The position numbers and the translations under genes are program-made. DNA of 35,630 nt from an uncultured Prevotellaceae bacterium. Lineage in GTDB: Bacteria; Bacteroidota; Bacteroidia; Bacteroidales; Muribaculaceae. Location of the stretch: NCBI GenBank assembly GCA_937916085.1, contig CALGGO010000095.1, forward strand, positions 1 through 35,630, written 5' to 3'. The notes below the pieces were generated by a model. That model had not been told where the DNA came from. It made no database searches and worked only from the letters and a program-made list of their open reading frames with translations. Shown here in pieces: positions 1-6,907 of the stretch. Position 1 is the first letter of the stretch; each line of letters begins with the position of its first letter.

Positions 1-60
1 CAAAGCACAGTTGCCACCTCGAACGCCGCGGTGCGGCGCACTACACGACACCACACAGGC
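1..60. other. Unassigned left edge with a small GC hairpin
   Basis: I recognise no coding sequence in these first 60 bases. The only structure is a short hairpin: CGCCGC at 24-29 pairs with GCGGCG at 33-38 around a 3-base loop. In related genomes ftsX commonly lies upstream of the DUF3098 gene, but nothing here reads as the end of FtsX. Whatever gene lies to the left ends before the window or its end cannot be recognised. Confidence 0.4.
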
Positions 61-242
61 TTCTTTCCCTTCCTTTTCCTTCCTTTCTTCCTCTCCTTCT
101 TTCCTCCTCTCCTTTCCTCCTCTCCTTTCCTTCCCTCCTTTCCTTCCCTCCTTTCCTCCTCTTCTTTCCTTCCCTCCTTCCTTCCTTTTCTCCTTTCCTT
201 TCTTTTCCCTTTCTTTCTTTTTCCTTCTTTTCTTCTTTTTTT
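61..242. repeat. 182-base uninterrupted homopyrimidine tract with a 13-base tandem repeat
   Basis: Every base from 61 to 242 on the plus strand is C or T. Inside it the hexamer TTTCCT starts at 100, 113, 126, 139, 152 and 165, an exact 13-base period, with a decayed copy at 178. A homopurine-homopyrimidine duplex of this length can form triplex (H-DNA) structures; this is general DNA knowledge and is not shown here. The reading frames through it are low-complexity Phe/Ser/Pro/Leu strings and are not credible proteins. It lies just upstream of the promoter of the DUF3098-uppP-truB cluster. Confidence 0.95.
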
Positions 243-275
243 AGAGACTTTTAATGAAAAAACTGGCTTTAGATA

Positions 276-306
276 TTGACAAACGCTTTTTCAGGTTGTA
301 ATTTTG
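276..306 (+). promoter_or_regulatory. Putative Bacteroidetes sigma-ABfr-type promoter for the DUF3098-uppP-truB cluster
   Basis: TAATTTTG at 299-306 fits the Bacteroidetes -7 consensus TAnnTTTG exactly. A TTG at 276-278, 20 bases upstream, fits the -33 element. Transcription would start near 312, giving a leader of about 60 bases before the ATG at 371. The match is by eye only. Confidence 0.5.
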
Positions 307-370
307 CAGAGTATTTAATTTCAGAGGGAAAACCCGAAATAAATTGGGTAATAAAAGAACAATTATTAAT

Positions 371-778
371 ATGGCAATCGCAAAGAAACAGACAAATCAA
401 AAAATGTCATCACGTGCTGCTAATGCTGAAGCGGCAAAAAAGTCACAAACCACAGTCAACAAATCCCAATCGCAAAACTCTAAGGTTGAGAAGGAGCCTA
501 TGCCAATGGGAAAGATTAATTATATATTAATGGGAGTGAGCTTGTTACTGATAGTTATTGGCTTCATCTTAATGAGTGGCAGCAGCAATGAGGGCGATAC
601 ATTCAATTATGACGTGTTTAATTCTACTCGCATCGTGGTTGCACCGTTTATTACCTTCTTAGGTTTCTTGTGCATGATACCCGCCATTCTTTACAAGGGC
701 AGAAGAGCTGATGATGTGCCCCAACCGCAAGATGATGATGCCGCTTCCACAAGCAATATTATCGTCAATAACAAGTAG
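371..778 (+). CDS. DUF3098 family inner-membrane protein
   Basis: A 135-residue protein read from the ATG at 371; a longer in-frame start at 344 adds nine residues but the family usually begins near this point. After a charged, low-complexity N-terminus of about 45 residues there are two hydrophobic segments. The first contains NYILMGVSLLLIVIGFILMS and the second runs through APFITFLGFLCMIPAIL, with the family-typical phrase around FNYDVFNSTRIVVAPF between them. An acidic tail follows. DUF3098 proteins are small two-helix membrane proteins of unknown function in Bacteroidetes and are usually placed between ftsX and uppP. Here the gene precedes uppP by 68 bases and probably shares its transcript. 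The function is unknown; the conserved neighbourhood suggests an envelope role, which is inference. Confidence 0.85.
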   Translation: MAIAKKQTNQKMSSRAANAEAAKKSQTTVNKSQSQNSKVEKEPMPMGKINYILMGVSLLLIVIGFILMSGSSNEGDTFNYDVFNSTRIVVAPFITFLGFLCMIPAILYKGRRADDVPQPQDDDAASTSNIIVNNK

Positions 779-846
779 TTCATAAAAAGGCAAAAGAATT
801 ACACAGCTAAGAAGAAAGCCTCTTTTAGCGTTAATACTATCAAATA

Positions 847-1692
847 ATGGACTGGATACAATCAATCATCATTGCGATAGTTGAGGGTTTGACCGAATTT
901 CTCCCTGTGTCATCTACTGGGCACATGATTATCACCGAGAACATGCTTGGCGTGGATATCAACGACAAGTTTGTGAACGCGTTCACGGTAATCATTCAAT
1001 TTGGCGCAATTCTGTCGGTGGTATGTCTTTATTGGAGACGATTTTTCGTGTTGAAAAAGGTAGAGGATGGCGTGACTGGCTGGAAAGCCTTTCTGCAAAA
1101 ATATGACTTCTACTGGAAACTGCTTGTGGCATTCATCCCTGCGGCAGTCATCGGTCTTGCCCTTGGCGACTTTATTGAGGGTCTCATGGGCAACGTGTGG
1201 GTTGTTGCTGTGATGCTCGTGGCAGTGGGCGTGTTGCTGCTCTTTGTTGACAAGTGGTTTGAACGCAAAGAAGACAAGCCCCTTACCGAGCGCAGGGCGT
1301 TCACCATAGGTTTGTTTCAATGCATCTCGATGATACCAGGCACCTCGCGCTCGTTTGCCACCATCGCTGGTGGTATGCAGCAGGGCTTGACTCGCAAGAC
1401 TGCCGCCGAGTTCTCGTTTTTCCTTGCAGTGCCCACCATGGCTGCTGCTACAGGCTATGAGCTGCTGAAGATGCTTATGAAAGATGAGTACCGTGAAGCA
1501 CTCTCCAATAACGTGGGTGTATTGCTCATAGGTTGCGTGGTGGCTTTCATCGTTGCCATTCTCGCTATCAAGTTTTTCATCTCGTTCCTTACCAAATATG
1601 GCTTCAAGGCCTTTGGTTGGTACCGCATCATAGTGGGCGGACTGATTTTGGTGTTACTGCTTACCGGTCACTCGTTACAGATGGTTGACTAA
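847..1692 (+). CDS. uppP: Undecaprenyl-diphosphatase UppP (BacA family)
   Basis: This 281-residue polytopic membrane protein dephosphorylates undecaprenyl diphosphate to recycle the lipid carrier for peptidoglycan and surface glycan synthesis. The two family signatures are both intact: EGLTEFLPVSSTGH at residues 13-26, containing the catalytic glutamates and the SSTGH motif, and PGTSRS at 164-169. The length is normal for the family, and about eight hydrophobic segments are visible. It begins at an ATG 68 bases after the DUF3098 gene and ends 14 bases before truB, so the three genes are probably co-transcribed. UppP overproduction is known to raise bacitracin resistance in other bacteria. The identification is secure. 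Confidence 0.97.
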   Translation: MDWIQSIIIAIVEGLTEFLPVSSTGHMIITENMLGVDINDKFVNAFTVIIQFGAILSVVCLYWRRFFVLKKVEDGVTGWKAFLQKYDFYWKLLVAFIPAAVIGLALGDFIEGLMGNVWVVAVMLVAVGVLLLFVDKWFERKEDKPLTERRAFTIGLFQCISMIPGTSRSFATIAGGMQQGLTRKTAAEFSFFLAVPTMAAATGYELLKMLMKDEYREALSNNVGVLLIGCVVAFIVAILAIKFFISFLTKYGFKAFGWYRIIVGGLILVLLLTGHSLQMVD

Positions 1693-1706
1693 TCTTTATT
1701 TGATAT

Positions 1707-2540
1707 ATGCTCAATCCCATAGAAGGCGAAATATTCTACATCGACAAACCCCTGAAATGGACATCATTTGAGGTGGTGAAGAAGGTGCGTGCAAGGCTGC
1801 GCAAGCGTCTCGACGTGAAGAGTTTGCGCGTGGGACACGCCGGCACCCTCGACCCTCTAGCTACTGGTGTGCTCACCGTGTGTACTGGTCGTGCCACCAA
1901 GCGCATCGAGGAATTGCAGGCTGGCGTGAAGGAATATGTCGCACACCTGCGCCTGGGGGAGACCACACCATCGTTTGACCTTGAGACTCAGGTTGACGCC
2001 ACCTATCCCTGGCAGCATATCACGCGAGAATTAGTAGAGAAGACTCTTCAAGAACAGTTTACAGGCACCATAGAGCAAGTGCCTCCCGCTTTCTCGGCGT
2101 GCAAGATTGACGGCAAGCCCGCCTATAAACTCGCGCGCAAGGGCAAAGATGTGGAGATACGCGCCAAGACCCTTGTCATCGACGAGATAGAGCTGCTTGA
2201 GTGCGGCTTGCCACAAGAGCCCACATTGATAATCAGAGTTGTGTGCAGCAAGGGTACTTACATCCGCGCTCTCGCCCGCGACATTGGTGTGGCACTGGGC
2301 AGTGGCGCCCATCTCACGGCACTGCGGCGCACTCGCATTGGCGACATATCAGTTGATGATTGCGAGAGTGTGGAGCACCTAATAGCGAGGCTTGAGACCG
2401 AGGAAATGGTGTCGCCCGACCGTGCCGAGCAGGAGCGCTTGGAGCAGGAGCGTGAGAAGAACCGTGCCATGGCTCGCCAGCGCAAAGCCGAGCAGCAGTT
2501 AAGGCGCGAGATGCGAAAGCCCCGCCAATCGCAAATTTAG
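1707..2540 (+). CDS. truB: tRNA pseudouridine(55) synthase TruB
   Basis: A cytoplasmic enzyme of 277 residues that converts U55 of the tRNA T-arm to pseudouridine. The catalytic-loop signature GHAGTLDPLATGVL places the nucleophilic aspartate at residue 49. The KPLKWTSFEVV segment near the N-terminus and KGTYIRALARDIG near residue 185 are also typical. The final 45 residues form an extension very rich in Arg, Glu and Gln, predicted as a charged helix, beyond the catalytic core; its role is unknown and it may simply aid RNA binding. The gene begins 14 bases after uppP. Confidence 0.97.
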   Translation: MLNPIEGEIFYIDKPLKWTSFEVVKKVRARLRKRLDVKSLRVGHAGTLDPLATGVLTVCTGRATKRIEELQAGVKEYVAHLRLGETTPSFDLETQVDATYPWQHITRELVEKTLQEQFTGTIEQVPPAFSACKIDGKPAYKLARKGKDVEIRAKTLVIDEIELLECGLPQEPTLIIRVVCSKGTYIRALARDIGVALGSGAHLTALRRTRIGDISVDDCESVEHLIARLETEEMVSPDRAEQERLEQEREKNRAMARQRKAEQQLRREMRKPRQSQI

Positions 2541-2606
2541 CGAGAACACTCTTTTAACTTTTACACAGATTTATTAGTCTAACAACATATTAAAAACGTT
2601 TCACTG

Positions 2607-3659
2607 ATGAAATTATCGGAATTTAATGTTGCAATGCCCGACGACCTTATCGCGTTACATCCTGCGGAGAATCGTGATGAGGCGAAATTGATGGTTCTGC
2701 ATCGCAAGACAGGTGAGATAGAACACCGCATTTTCAAGGATATTATCCACTATTTCGACGATCAGGACACTTTTGTCTTTAACGACACTCGCGTCTTCCC
2801 CGCCAAACTCTATGGCAACAAGGAAAAGACTGGTGCCAAGATTGAGGTGTTCTTGCTGCGCGAGCTTAATCAGGACAACAAACTTTGGGATGTGCTGGTG
2901 GAACCGGCAAGAAAAATTCGCATTGGCAATAAGCTGTATTTCGGGCTTGACGAGGGAATGGTAGCCGAGGTAATCGACAATACAACCTCGCGTGGACGCA
3001 CGCTAAGATTCTTGTACGACGGTCCGCACGATGAGTTCAAGGCCAACCTCTATGCCTTGGGAAATACGCCCTTACCTTATTACATCGGTCGTGAGTCGGA
3101 ACCAGAAGATGAGCAGAACTATCAGACTATCTTCGCCGAGAACGAGGGCGCTGTGGTAGCTCCCGCTGCTGGTATGCACTTCAGTCGTGAGTTGCTCAAG
3201 CGCATGGAGATAAAGGGCATCCAAGATGAGTATGTCACTGTTCACATTGGTCTGGGAAGTTTCAGAAACATTGATGTAGAAGACCTCACCAAGCACCGCA
3301 TGGATAGTGAGCAGATACGCATCCCTGAGGACGTTGCCGAGCGCATCAACGAGCGTCGCGACCATGAGCACAAGGTGTGTGCCGTGGGAGTCTCTACCTT
3401 GCGCGCAATGGAGAGCTCTGTGAGTATGAATGGTCACATCAAGCCATTTGATGGGTGGACCAACAAGTTCATATTCCCTCCCTACGACTTCACCACCGCC
3501 GAAGCTCTGGTGACTAACTTCCACATGCCTTACTCAGTGATGCTGATGATGACTTGCGCATTTGGAGGTTACGACCAGGTGATGGATGCTTACAAGGTGG
3601 CTATCGATGAAGGCTACAAGTTTGGAGCCTATGGCGACGCTATGTTAATTGTTGACTAA
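2607..3659 (+). CDS. queA: S-adenosylmethionine:tRNA ribosyltransferase-isomerase QueA
   Basis: This 350-residue enzyme transfers and rearranges the ribosyl group of S-adenosylmethionine onto 7-aminomethyl-7-deazaguanine in tRNA, making epoxyqueuosine at the wobble position. Recognisable landmarks are the N-terminal MKLSEFNVAMPDDLIALHPA, the FNDTRVFPAKLYG segment near residue 58, the APAAGMHFS segment near 186 and THIGLGSF-like VTVHIGLGSFRNI near 212. Length and both ends fit the family. It follows truB by 66 bases. The uppP-truB-queA order is the usual Bacteroidetes arrangement, linking two tRNA modification genes to a cell-wall gene. A hairpin follows the stop codon. Confidence 0.97.
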   Translation: MKLSEFNVAMPDDLIALHPAENRDEAKLMVLHRKTGEIEHRIFKDIIHYFDDQDTFVFNDTRVFPAKLYGNKEKTGAKIEVFLLRELNQDNKLWDVLVEPARKIRIGNKLYFGLDEGMVAEVIDNTTSRGRTLRFLYDGPHDEFKANLYALGNTPLPYYIGRESEPEDEQNYQTIFAENEGAVVAPAAGMHFSRELLKRMEIKGIQDEYVTVHIGLGSFRNIDVEDLTKHRMDSEQIRIPEDVAERINERRDHEHKVCAVGVSTLRAMESSVSMNGHIKPFDGWTNKFIFPPYDFTTAEALVTNFHMPYSVMLMMTCAFGGYDQVMDAYKVAIDEGYKFGAYGDAMLIVD

Positions 3660-3696
3660 GAGATAGCCAATCCCACTTTTTGTGTAAACCATTATA

Positions 3697-3753
3697 ATCC
3701 CGAATTTGTCATTAGGAGGCTACATTGCCACAAGCTAATGACCGATTCGGGAT
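3697..3753. terminator. Two-tier hairpin between convergent queA and the DUF4834 gene
   Basis: ATCCCGAAT at 3697-3705 pairs with ATTCGGGAT at 3745-3753. After a 2x2 internal loop, GTCATTAG at 3708-3715 pairs with CTAATGAC at 3735-3742. The apical loop can form a further small GGC/GCC pairing. The element lies in the 98-base gap between two genes that end towards each other, so it most likely terminates both transcripts, although it has no long U-tract. Confidence 0.6.
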
Positions 3754-3757
3754 AAAA

Positions 3758-4090
3758 TTATATTTCCTCAAATTCGGCGTCGCTCACTGGTTCATCTTGG
3801 TATTTTGAGCTGGTGCTGCTTGAAGGTTGTGGCTCGGTGGTTTCATTATCATTGGGGCGACCTTCCATCTCCTCAAAGCTCACATACTCGCCAGTCTCGT
3901 CGCTGTATCGGCGGTAGCGCTCTTTGAGGTCGTTTTGTTCGTCGTTTTTCTGTGCTGTTTCTTGGTTTTGGCGTGCTTGATTCATTGTGCGGTTATATTC
4001 GTCTTGAAATTTGCGCACGGCACGCCACACCTTGATGACAGGTGAGAACAAGAAAAACAACAAGAGTAATATGATAATAAGAACCCACAT
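3758..4090 (-). CDS. DUF4834 family small membrane-anchored protein
   Basis: A 110-residue protein with one N-terminal hydrophobic helix (about residues 2-22), followed by a charged, Gln- and Glu-rich region and an acidic, Ser/Thr/Pro-rich disordered tail. RRYSDETGEYVSFEE in the middle is the recognisable family phrase. No catalytic motif is visible and the function is unknown. It is the last gene of the psd-pssA operon, 56 bases after pssA. DUF4834 genes commonly sit next to pssA in Bacteroidales, so a membrane-related role is plausible but unproven. The protein probably projects its soluble tail into the cytoplasm. Confidence 0.75.
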   Translation of the reverse strand: MWVLIIILLLLFFLFSPVIKVWRAVRKFQDEYNRTMNQARQNQETAQKNDEQNDLKERYRRYSDETGEYVSFEEMEGRPNDNETTEPQPSSSTSSKYQDEPVSDAEFEEI

Positions 4091-4146
4091 GAAAATATTG
4101 TTTTATTCATCAAAATAAGCAACATTCGTGCCAAATTATGCCACGA

Positions 4147-4857
4147 TTATTTCTCAGGGAACAGAGCCGATGCAATCACATAGAAGATAATAACACAAGC
4201 CAATCCCGAGATGCCTCCCACCACCAAGAACGCCACGGCGGCAATAATCAGAGCATATTGCCTGAATGTCTCTTTGATCCCGAAGCTGTGAATCTTGAGC
4301 GAGAACATGCGCAGGTTGCACACCATGAGCAGCGACAGCGCCACTATTAGAGCCAGCACAATCCACGGACTGATGGTGTGGTGGTTGGCGTAGTAGTTGA
4401 TGAAGCCAATCCAGAAAATGGCGTTGGCAGGGATGGGGAGTCCGGTGAATGTGGTGGCCTGATTGGTGTCGATGTTGAAGCGCGCCAATCGCAGGGCTCC
4501 AAAGATGGGAATCAGCATCGCGGCATAACACATCCACTGCGGGCATCCGGCAGGAACCATCACGTTGAAAAGAATCATTGCGGGTGCCAGACCGAAGGTC
4601 ACACAGTCGCTGAGCGAGTCAAGTTCCTTGCCCAGTGGCGACACGGCATTAAGCAGCCTTGCCACGAGACCGTCGCAAAAGTCGGCGACAGCACCCAGCG
4701 CGATGAAGGCAAACGCTAGCTGGTAGCCTTGCAGCCCCAGCACCGTCGTAGTGGCAAAGGGGTCGAACGACACCACAATCGCCAGCGCTCCGCACAGCAG
4801 GTTCAGGCAGGTGATAGTGTTAGGGATGTTGTTTTTTATGGATTGTAGAATATTCAT
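4147..4857 (-). CDS. pssA: CDP-diacylglycerol-serine O-phosphatidyltransferase PssA
   Basis: An integral membrane enzyme of 236 residues that condenses CDP-diacylglycerol with L-serine to make phosphatidylserine, the precursor of phosphatidylethanolamine. The CDP-alcohol phosphotransferase signature is complete and correctly spaced: D59, D62-G63, A66-R67, G76, D80 and D84. Several hydrophobic helices follow. I chose the ATG at 4857; a TTG two codons upstream (4863) is also open but is a poorer start. The gene lies 21 bases downstream of psd, the next enzyme of the pathway, so both steps of phosphatidylethanolamine synthesis are co-expressed. Confidence 0.96.
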   Translation of the reverse strand: MNILQSIKNNIPNTITCLNLLCGALAIVVSFDPFATTTVLGLQGYQLAFAFIALGAVADFCDGLVARLLNAVSPLGKELDSLSDCVTFGLAPAMILFNVMVPAGCPQWMCYAAMLIPIFGALRLARFNIDTNQATTFTGLPIPANAIFWIGFINYYANHHTISPWIVLALIVALSLLMVCNLRMFSLKIHSFGIKETFRQYALIIAAVAFLVVGGISGLACVIIFYVIASALFPEK

Positions 4858-4878
4858 TTTCAATTAATACAATTTTTC

Positions 4879-5547
4879 CTATTTAAGCCTAGCTATTGGT
4901 GTGATGCCGCCAGTGGTCTTGTCGCCAAGTTTCACCAGTATCTCGGTGTTGAGAGGCAGGTAAATATCTACCCTGGAGCCAAACTTGATAAAGCCAATGA
5001 AGTCGTTGATGTCAACATCATCGTCGGCCTCCACATATGTGACGATGCGGCGGGCTATGGCGCCGGCAATCTGTCGCACCAGCACTTCCTCGCCGTTCTT
5101 CTCGCTCTCAATGACTATTGCCGAGCGCTCGTTGTCGGTGCTTGACTTGGGGAGGTAGGCGGCAAGGAAGCGGCCTGCATGATGCTTCACGTATTTCACT
5201 TTACCCTTCAGGGGGACCCAGTTGGCGTGAACGTTGAATACCGACATAAACACCGAGAGCTGGATGCAGTTGCGGTGCAGGTACTCGCCCTCATACACCT
5301 CCTCAAGCGCCACCACCTTGCCATCGACGCTAGAGACGACTACACCGTCGCTGTCGCCCTTGAAGTGCCGCTGTGGCAGCCTGAAGAAGTTCAGCACCAG
5401 CGCAAACATGATGATGCTTATCACCATCAGAGTGATGGGGATGGCCTTCAATTCTATGAACATAAAGGCAAGAACGTTGATTGCCAGTAATATAAACAGC
5501 AATACAAAGATGATGTTCTGTCCTTCTTGATGTATCTTGACCTTCAT
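4879..5547 (-). CDS. psd: Phosphatidylserine decarboxylase, short form
   Basis: A 222-residue pyruvoyl-dependent membrane enzyme that decarboxylates phosphatidylserine to phosphatidylethanolamine. There are two hydrophobic helices in the first 55 residues. The core contains SVFNVHANWVPL near residue 102 and the self-cleavage site G190-S191 within KFGSRVDIYLP, where serine becomes the pyruvoyl group. Its length fits the archaeal/Bacteroidetes-type short enzyme, which is smaller than the E. coli form. It is the first gene of the leftward psd-pssA-DUF4834 operon and has a good promoter match just upstream. Its product is also the phosphoethanolamine donor for EptA-type enzymes such as the one encoded at 13074-14921. 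Confidence 0.96.
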   Translation of the reverse strand: MKVKIHQEGQNIIFVLLFILLAINVLAFMFIELKAIPITLMVISIIMFALVLNFFRLPQRHFKGDSDGVVVSSVDGKVVALEEVYEGEYLHRNCIQLSVFMSVFNVHANWVPLKGKVKYVKHHAGRFLAAYLPKSSTDNERSAIVIESEKNGEEVLVRQIAGAIARRIVTYVEADDDVDINDFIGFIKFGSRVDIYLPLNTEILVKLGDKTTGGITPIARLK

Positions 5548-5573
5548 TTGTGAAAAATCTTTATTTCAAACTG

Positions 5574-5600
5574 CAAAGATACAAAATAATTCACAATCAA
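5574..5600 (-). promoter_or_regulatory. Putative promoter of the psd-pssA operon
   Basis: On the minus strand TATCTTTG (5574-5581) matches the TAnnTTTG -7 element, with a TTG -33 element at 5598-5600 after 16 bases. The -7 element ends 26 bases upstream of the psd ATG. The spacing is the same as in the divergent promoter at 5715-5741. Confidence 0.5.
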
Positions 5601-5635
5601 CAAGGCATAATTCATAATTAATTCCTCATGCCTTG
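5601..5635. other. Inverted repeat in the psd/FGE-like divergent intergenic region
   Basis: CAAGGCAT at 5601-5608 pairs with ATGCCTTG at 5628-5635 around a 19-base AT-rich loop. It abuts the -33 element of the psd promoter, so it may be an operator; an old terminator stem is the alternative. Confidence 0.35.
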
Positions 5636-5648
5636 AAACTGGAGCAGT

Positions 5649-5676
5649 TTAGATGTCAGATGTCAGATGTCAGAGA
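5649..5676. repeat. Heptamer array, unit TCAGATG, four units
   Basis: TCAG starts at 5656, 5663 and 5670, with TTAG at 5649, an exact 7-base period; the repeated unit is TCAGATG. The same unit forms the array at 25774-25808, about 20 kb away. It lies between the divergent promoters of psd and the dockerin gene. Confidence 0.85.
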
Positions 5677-5714
5677 TTGCTACGGAGAGAAAGAAAAATG
5701 GACAATCATTGTAA

Positions 5715-5741
5715 TTGTTGTCCAAAAAGTGATTACCTTTG
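5715..5741 (+). promoter_or_regulatory. Putative promoter of the dockerin/FGE-like gene
   Basis: TACCTTTG at 5734-5741 fits TAnnTTTG exactly, with TTG at 5715-5717 as the -33 element. An imperfect palindrome at 5701-5722 (ends GACAA and TTGTC, 16 of 22 positions symmetric) overlaps the -33 region and could be an operator; that part is weak. Confidence 0.5.
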
Positions 5742-5790
5742 CACTATCGAAACAGATAATCATTAATTCATAGAAAATCAGAATAACATT

Positions 5791-6819
5791 ATGAAGAAAG
5801 CACTACTTGCACTTTTGGCGATTGTCGCATGCAGCATGGCTGTTAATGCCAATGTCTATGGCGACGTGAACGGTGACGGCGATGTGACGGTCGTTGATGT
5901 CACCGCAGTTTACAACTATCTTCTCGAAGGCGACGAGACATTCCTCGCCACCAGCGACATCGACGGTGACGGCTACATCACTGTTGCCGACATAACAATC
6001 ATCTACAACATCATCCTTGGCGTTGTATCGCCCGAGGAGCCTCCCGCACCAGTGACTGAGTACACCGTTAATGGCGTCACCTTCAAGATGGTGGAAGTAG
6101 AAGGCGGCACTTTCATGATGGGGACCGAGCTGTATGTTGGTAGCGCTCATCCGGCACACGAAGTTACACTCAGCACCTATAGCATTGGTCAAACCGAGGT
6201 CACTCAAGAACTATGGGTTGCAGTGATGGGTTCAAACCCAAGCTATTTCAATGAATATGGAAATGCCGAAGTCCACTCTAATAGTCATAGTACATGGGAC
6301 GCTGGCATCAACTTGCAGCGACCTGTTGACTATGTGAATTATAGCGACTGCCTGGCATTTTGCGAAGCTCTTAGTCAACTCACAGGCAAGAACTTCCGCC
6401 TTCCCACCGAGGCCGAGTGGGAGTTTGCTGCGCGCGGAGGAAACCTGACCCATGGCTATGAATTTGCAGGCAGCGACAGCATTAATGATATTGCCTGGTA
6501 CAAAGCAACCATACCTTCACCCACACTTTGGACCGATGGCTGGGGCACACAGACCGTGGCTACTAAGGCACCCAACGAACTTGGAATCTATGACATGTGT
6601 GGCAACGTTGATGAATGGTGCTTTGACTGGTTTGCCACTTACGGTGTTGAGCCAATAGATCCACAGACCAACCCCACAGGGCCTGAGACAGGAACTTACC
6701 GCGTTATGCGCGGTGGTAATTGTATAACCACAAACTCAGGACTTATGAAAGTGTATTATCGCCAATGGCAGAATCCCGACTCTCGCGGCAACGTGCGTGG
6801 CTTCCGCCTAGCTTTGTAG
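5791..6819 (+). CDS. Secreted dockerin-type protein with formylglycine-generating-enzyme-like (SUMF1) domain
   Basis: A 342-residue exported protein. Residues 1-20 are a signal peptide ending in VNA. Residues 23-77 contain two dockerin/EF-hand-like repeats: DVNGDGDVTVVDVTAVYNYL and, about 35 residues later, DIDGDGYITVADITIIYNI. From about residue 95 there is a full SUMF1/EgtB/PvdO-type fold, with VEGGTFMMG, YSIGQTEVTQELW, RLPTEAEWEFAARGG, YDMCGNVDEWCFDWF and the C-terminal RGGN...VRGFRLAL. True formylglycine generators act on sulfatases; many Bacteroidales paralogues of this fold are secreted proteins of unknown activity, and no sulfatase is adjacent, so I do not claim catalysis. It is monocistronic, with its own promoter and a strong terminator. 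Confidence 0.85.
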   Translation: MKKALLALLAIVACSMAVNANVYGDVNGDGDVTVVDVTAVYNYLLEGDETFLATSDIDGDGYITVADITIIYNIILGVVSPEEPPAPVTEYTVNGVTFKMVEVEGGTFMMGTELYVGSAHPAHEVTLSTYSIGQTEVTQELWVAVMGSNPSYFNEYGNAEVHSNSHSTWDAGINLQRPVDYVNYSDCLAFCEALSQLTGKNFRLPTEAEWEFAARGGNLTHGYEFAGSDSINDIAWYKATIPSPTLWTDGWGTQTVATKAPNELGIYDMCGNVDEWCFDWFATYGVEPIDPQTNPTGPETGTYRVMRGGNCITTNSGLMKVYYRQWQNPDSRGNVRGFRLAL

Positions 6820-6844
6820 AATCAAGAAGAATAAGTAGATAGAA

Positions 6845-6882
6845 AAATGAGACAACGAGGTCGCGACTCCGTTGTCTCATTT
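6845..6882. terminator. Bidirectional intrinsic terminator between the FGE-like gene and manC
   Basis: AAATGAGACAACG at 6845-6857 pairs perfectly with CGTTGTCTCATTT at 6870-6882 around a 12-base loop. An A-rich run lies to the left and a T-rich run to the right. It sits between convergent genes and can serve both. Confidence 0.85.
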
Positions 6883-6907
6883 CTTTGTGTATTATAAAGC
6901 TGAAGAT

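Noticed and set aside
11..279. Two overlapping small proteins across the pyrimidine tract
   Set aside because: They are low-complexity translations (Phe, Ser, Pro, Leu) of the repeat, with no credible initiation signal.
5701..5722. Strong operator palindrome at the dockerin-gene promoter
   Set aside because: Only 16 of 22 positions are symmetric in an AT-rich stretch, too weak to call a separate site.
5791..6819. Bona fide sulfatase-activating enzyme
   Set aside because: The fold is clear, but there is no neighbouring sulfatase. The protein is exported with dockerin repeats, and many secreted relatives are not known to have this activity.
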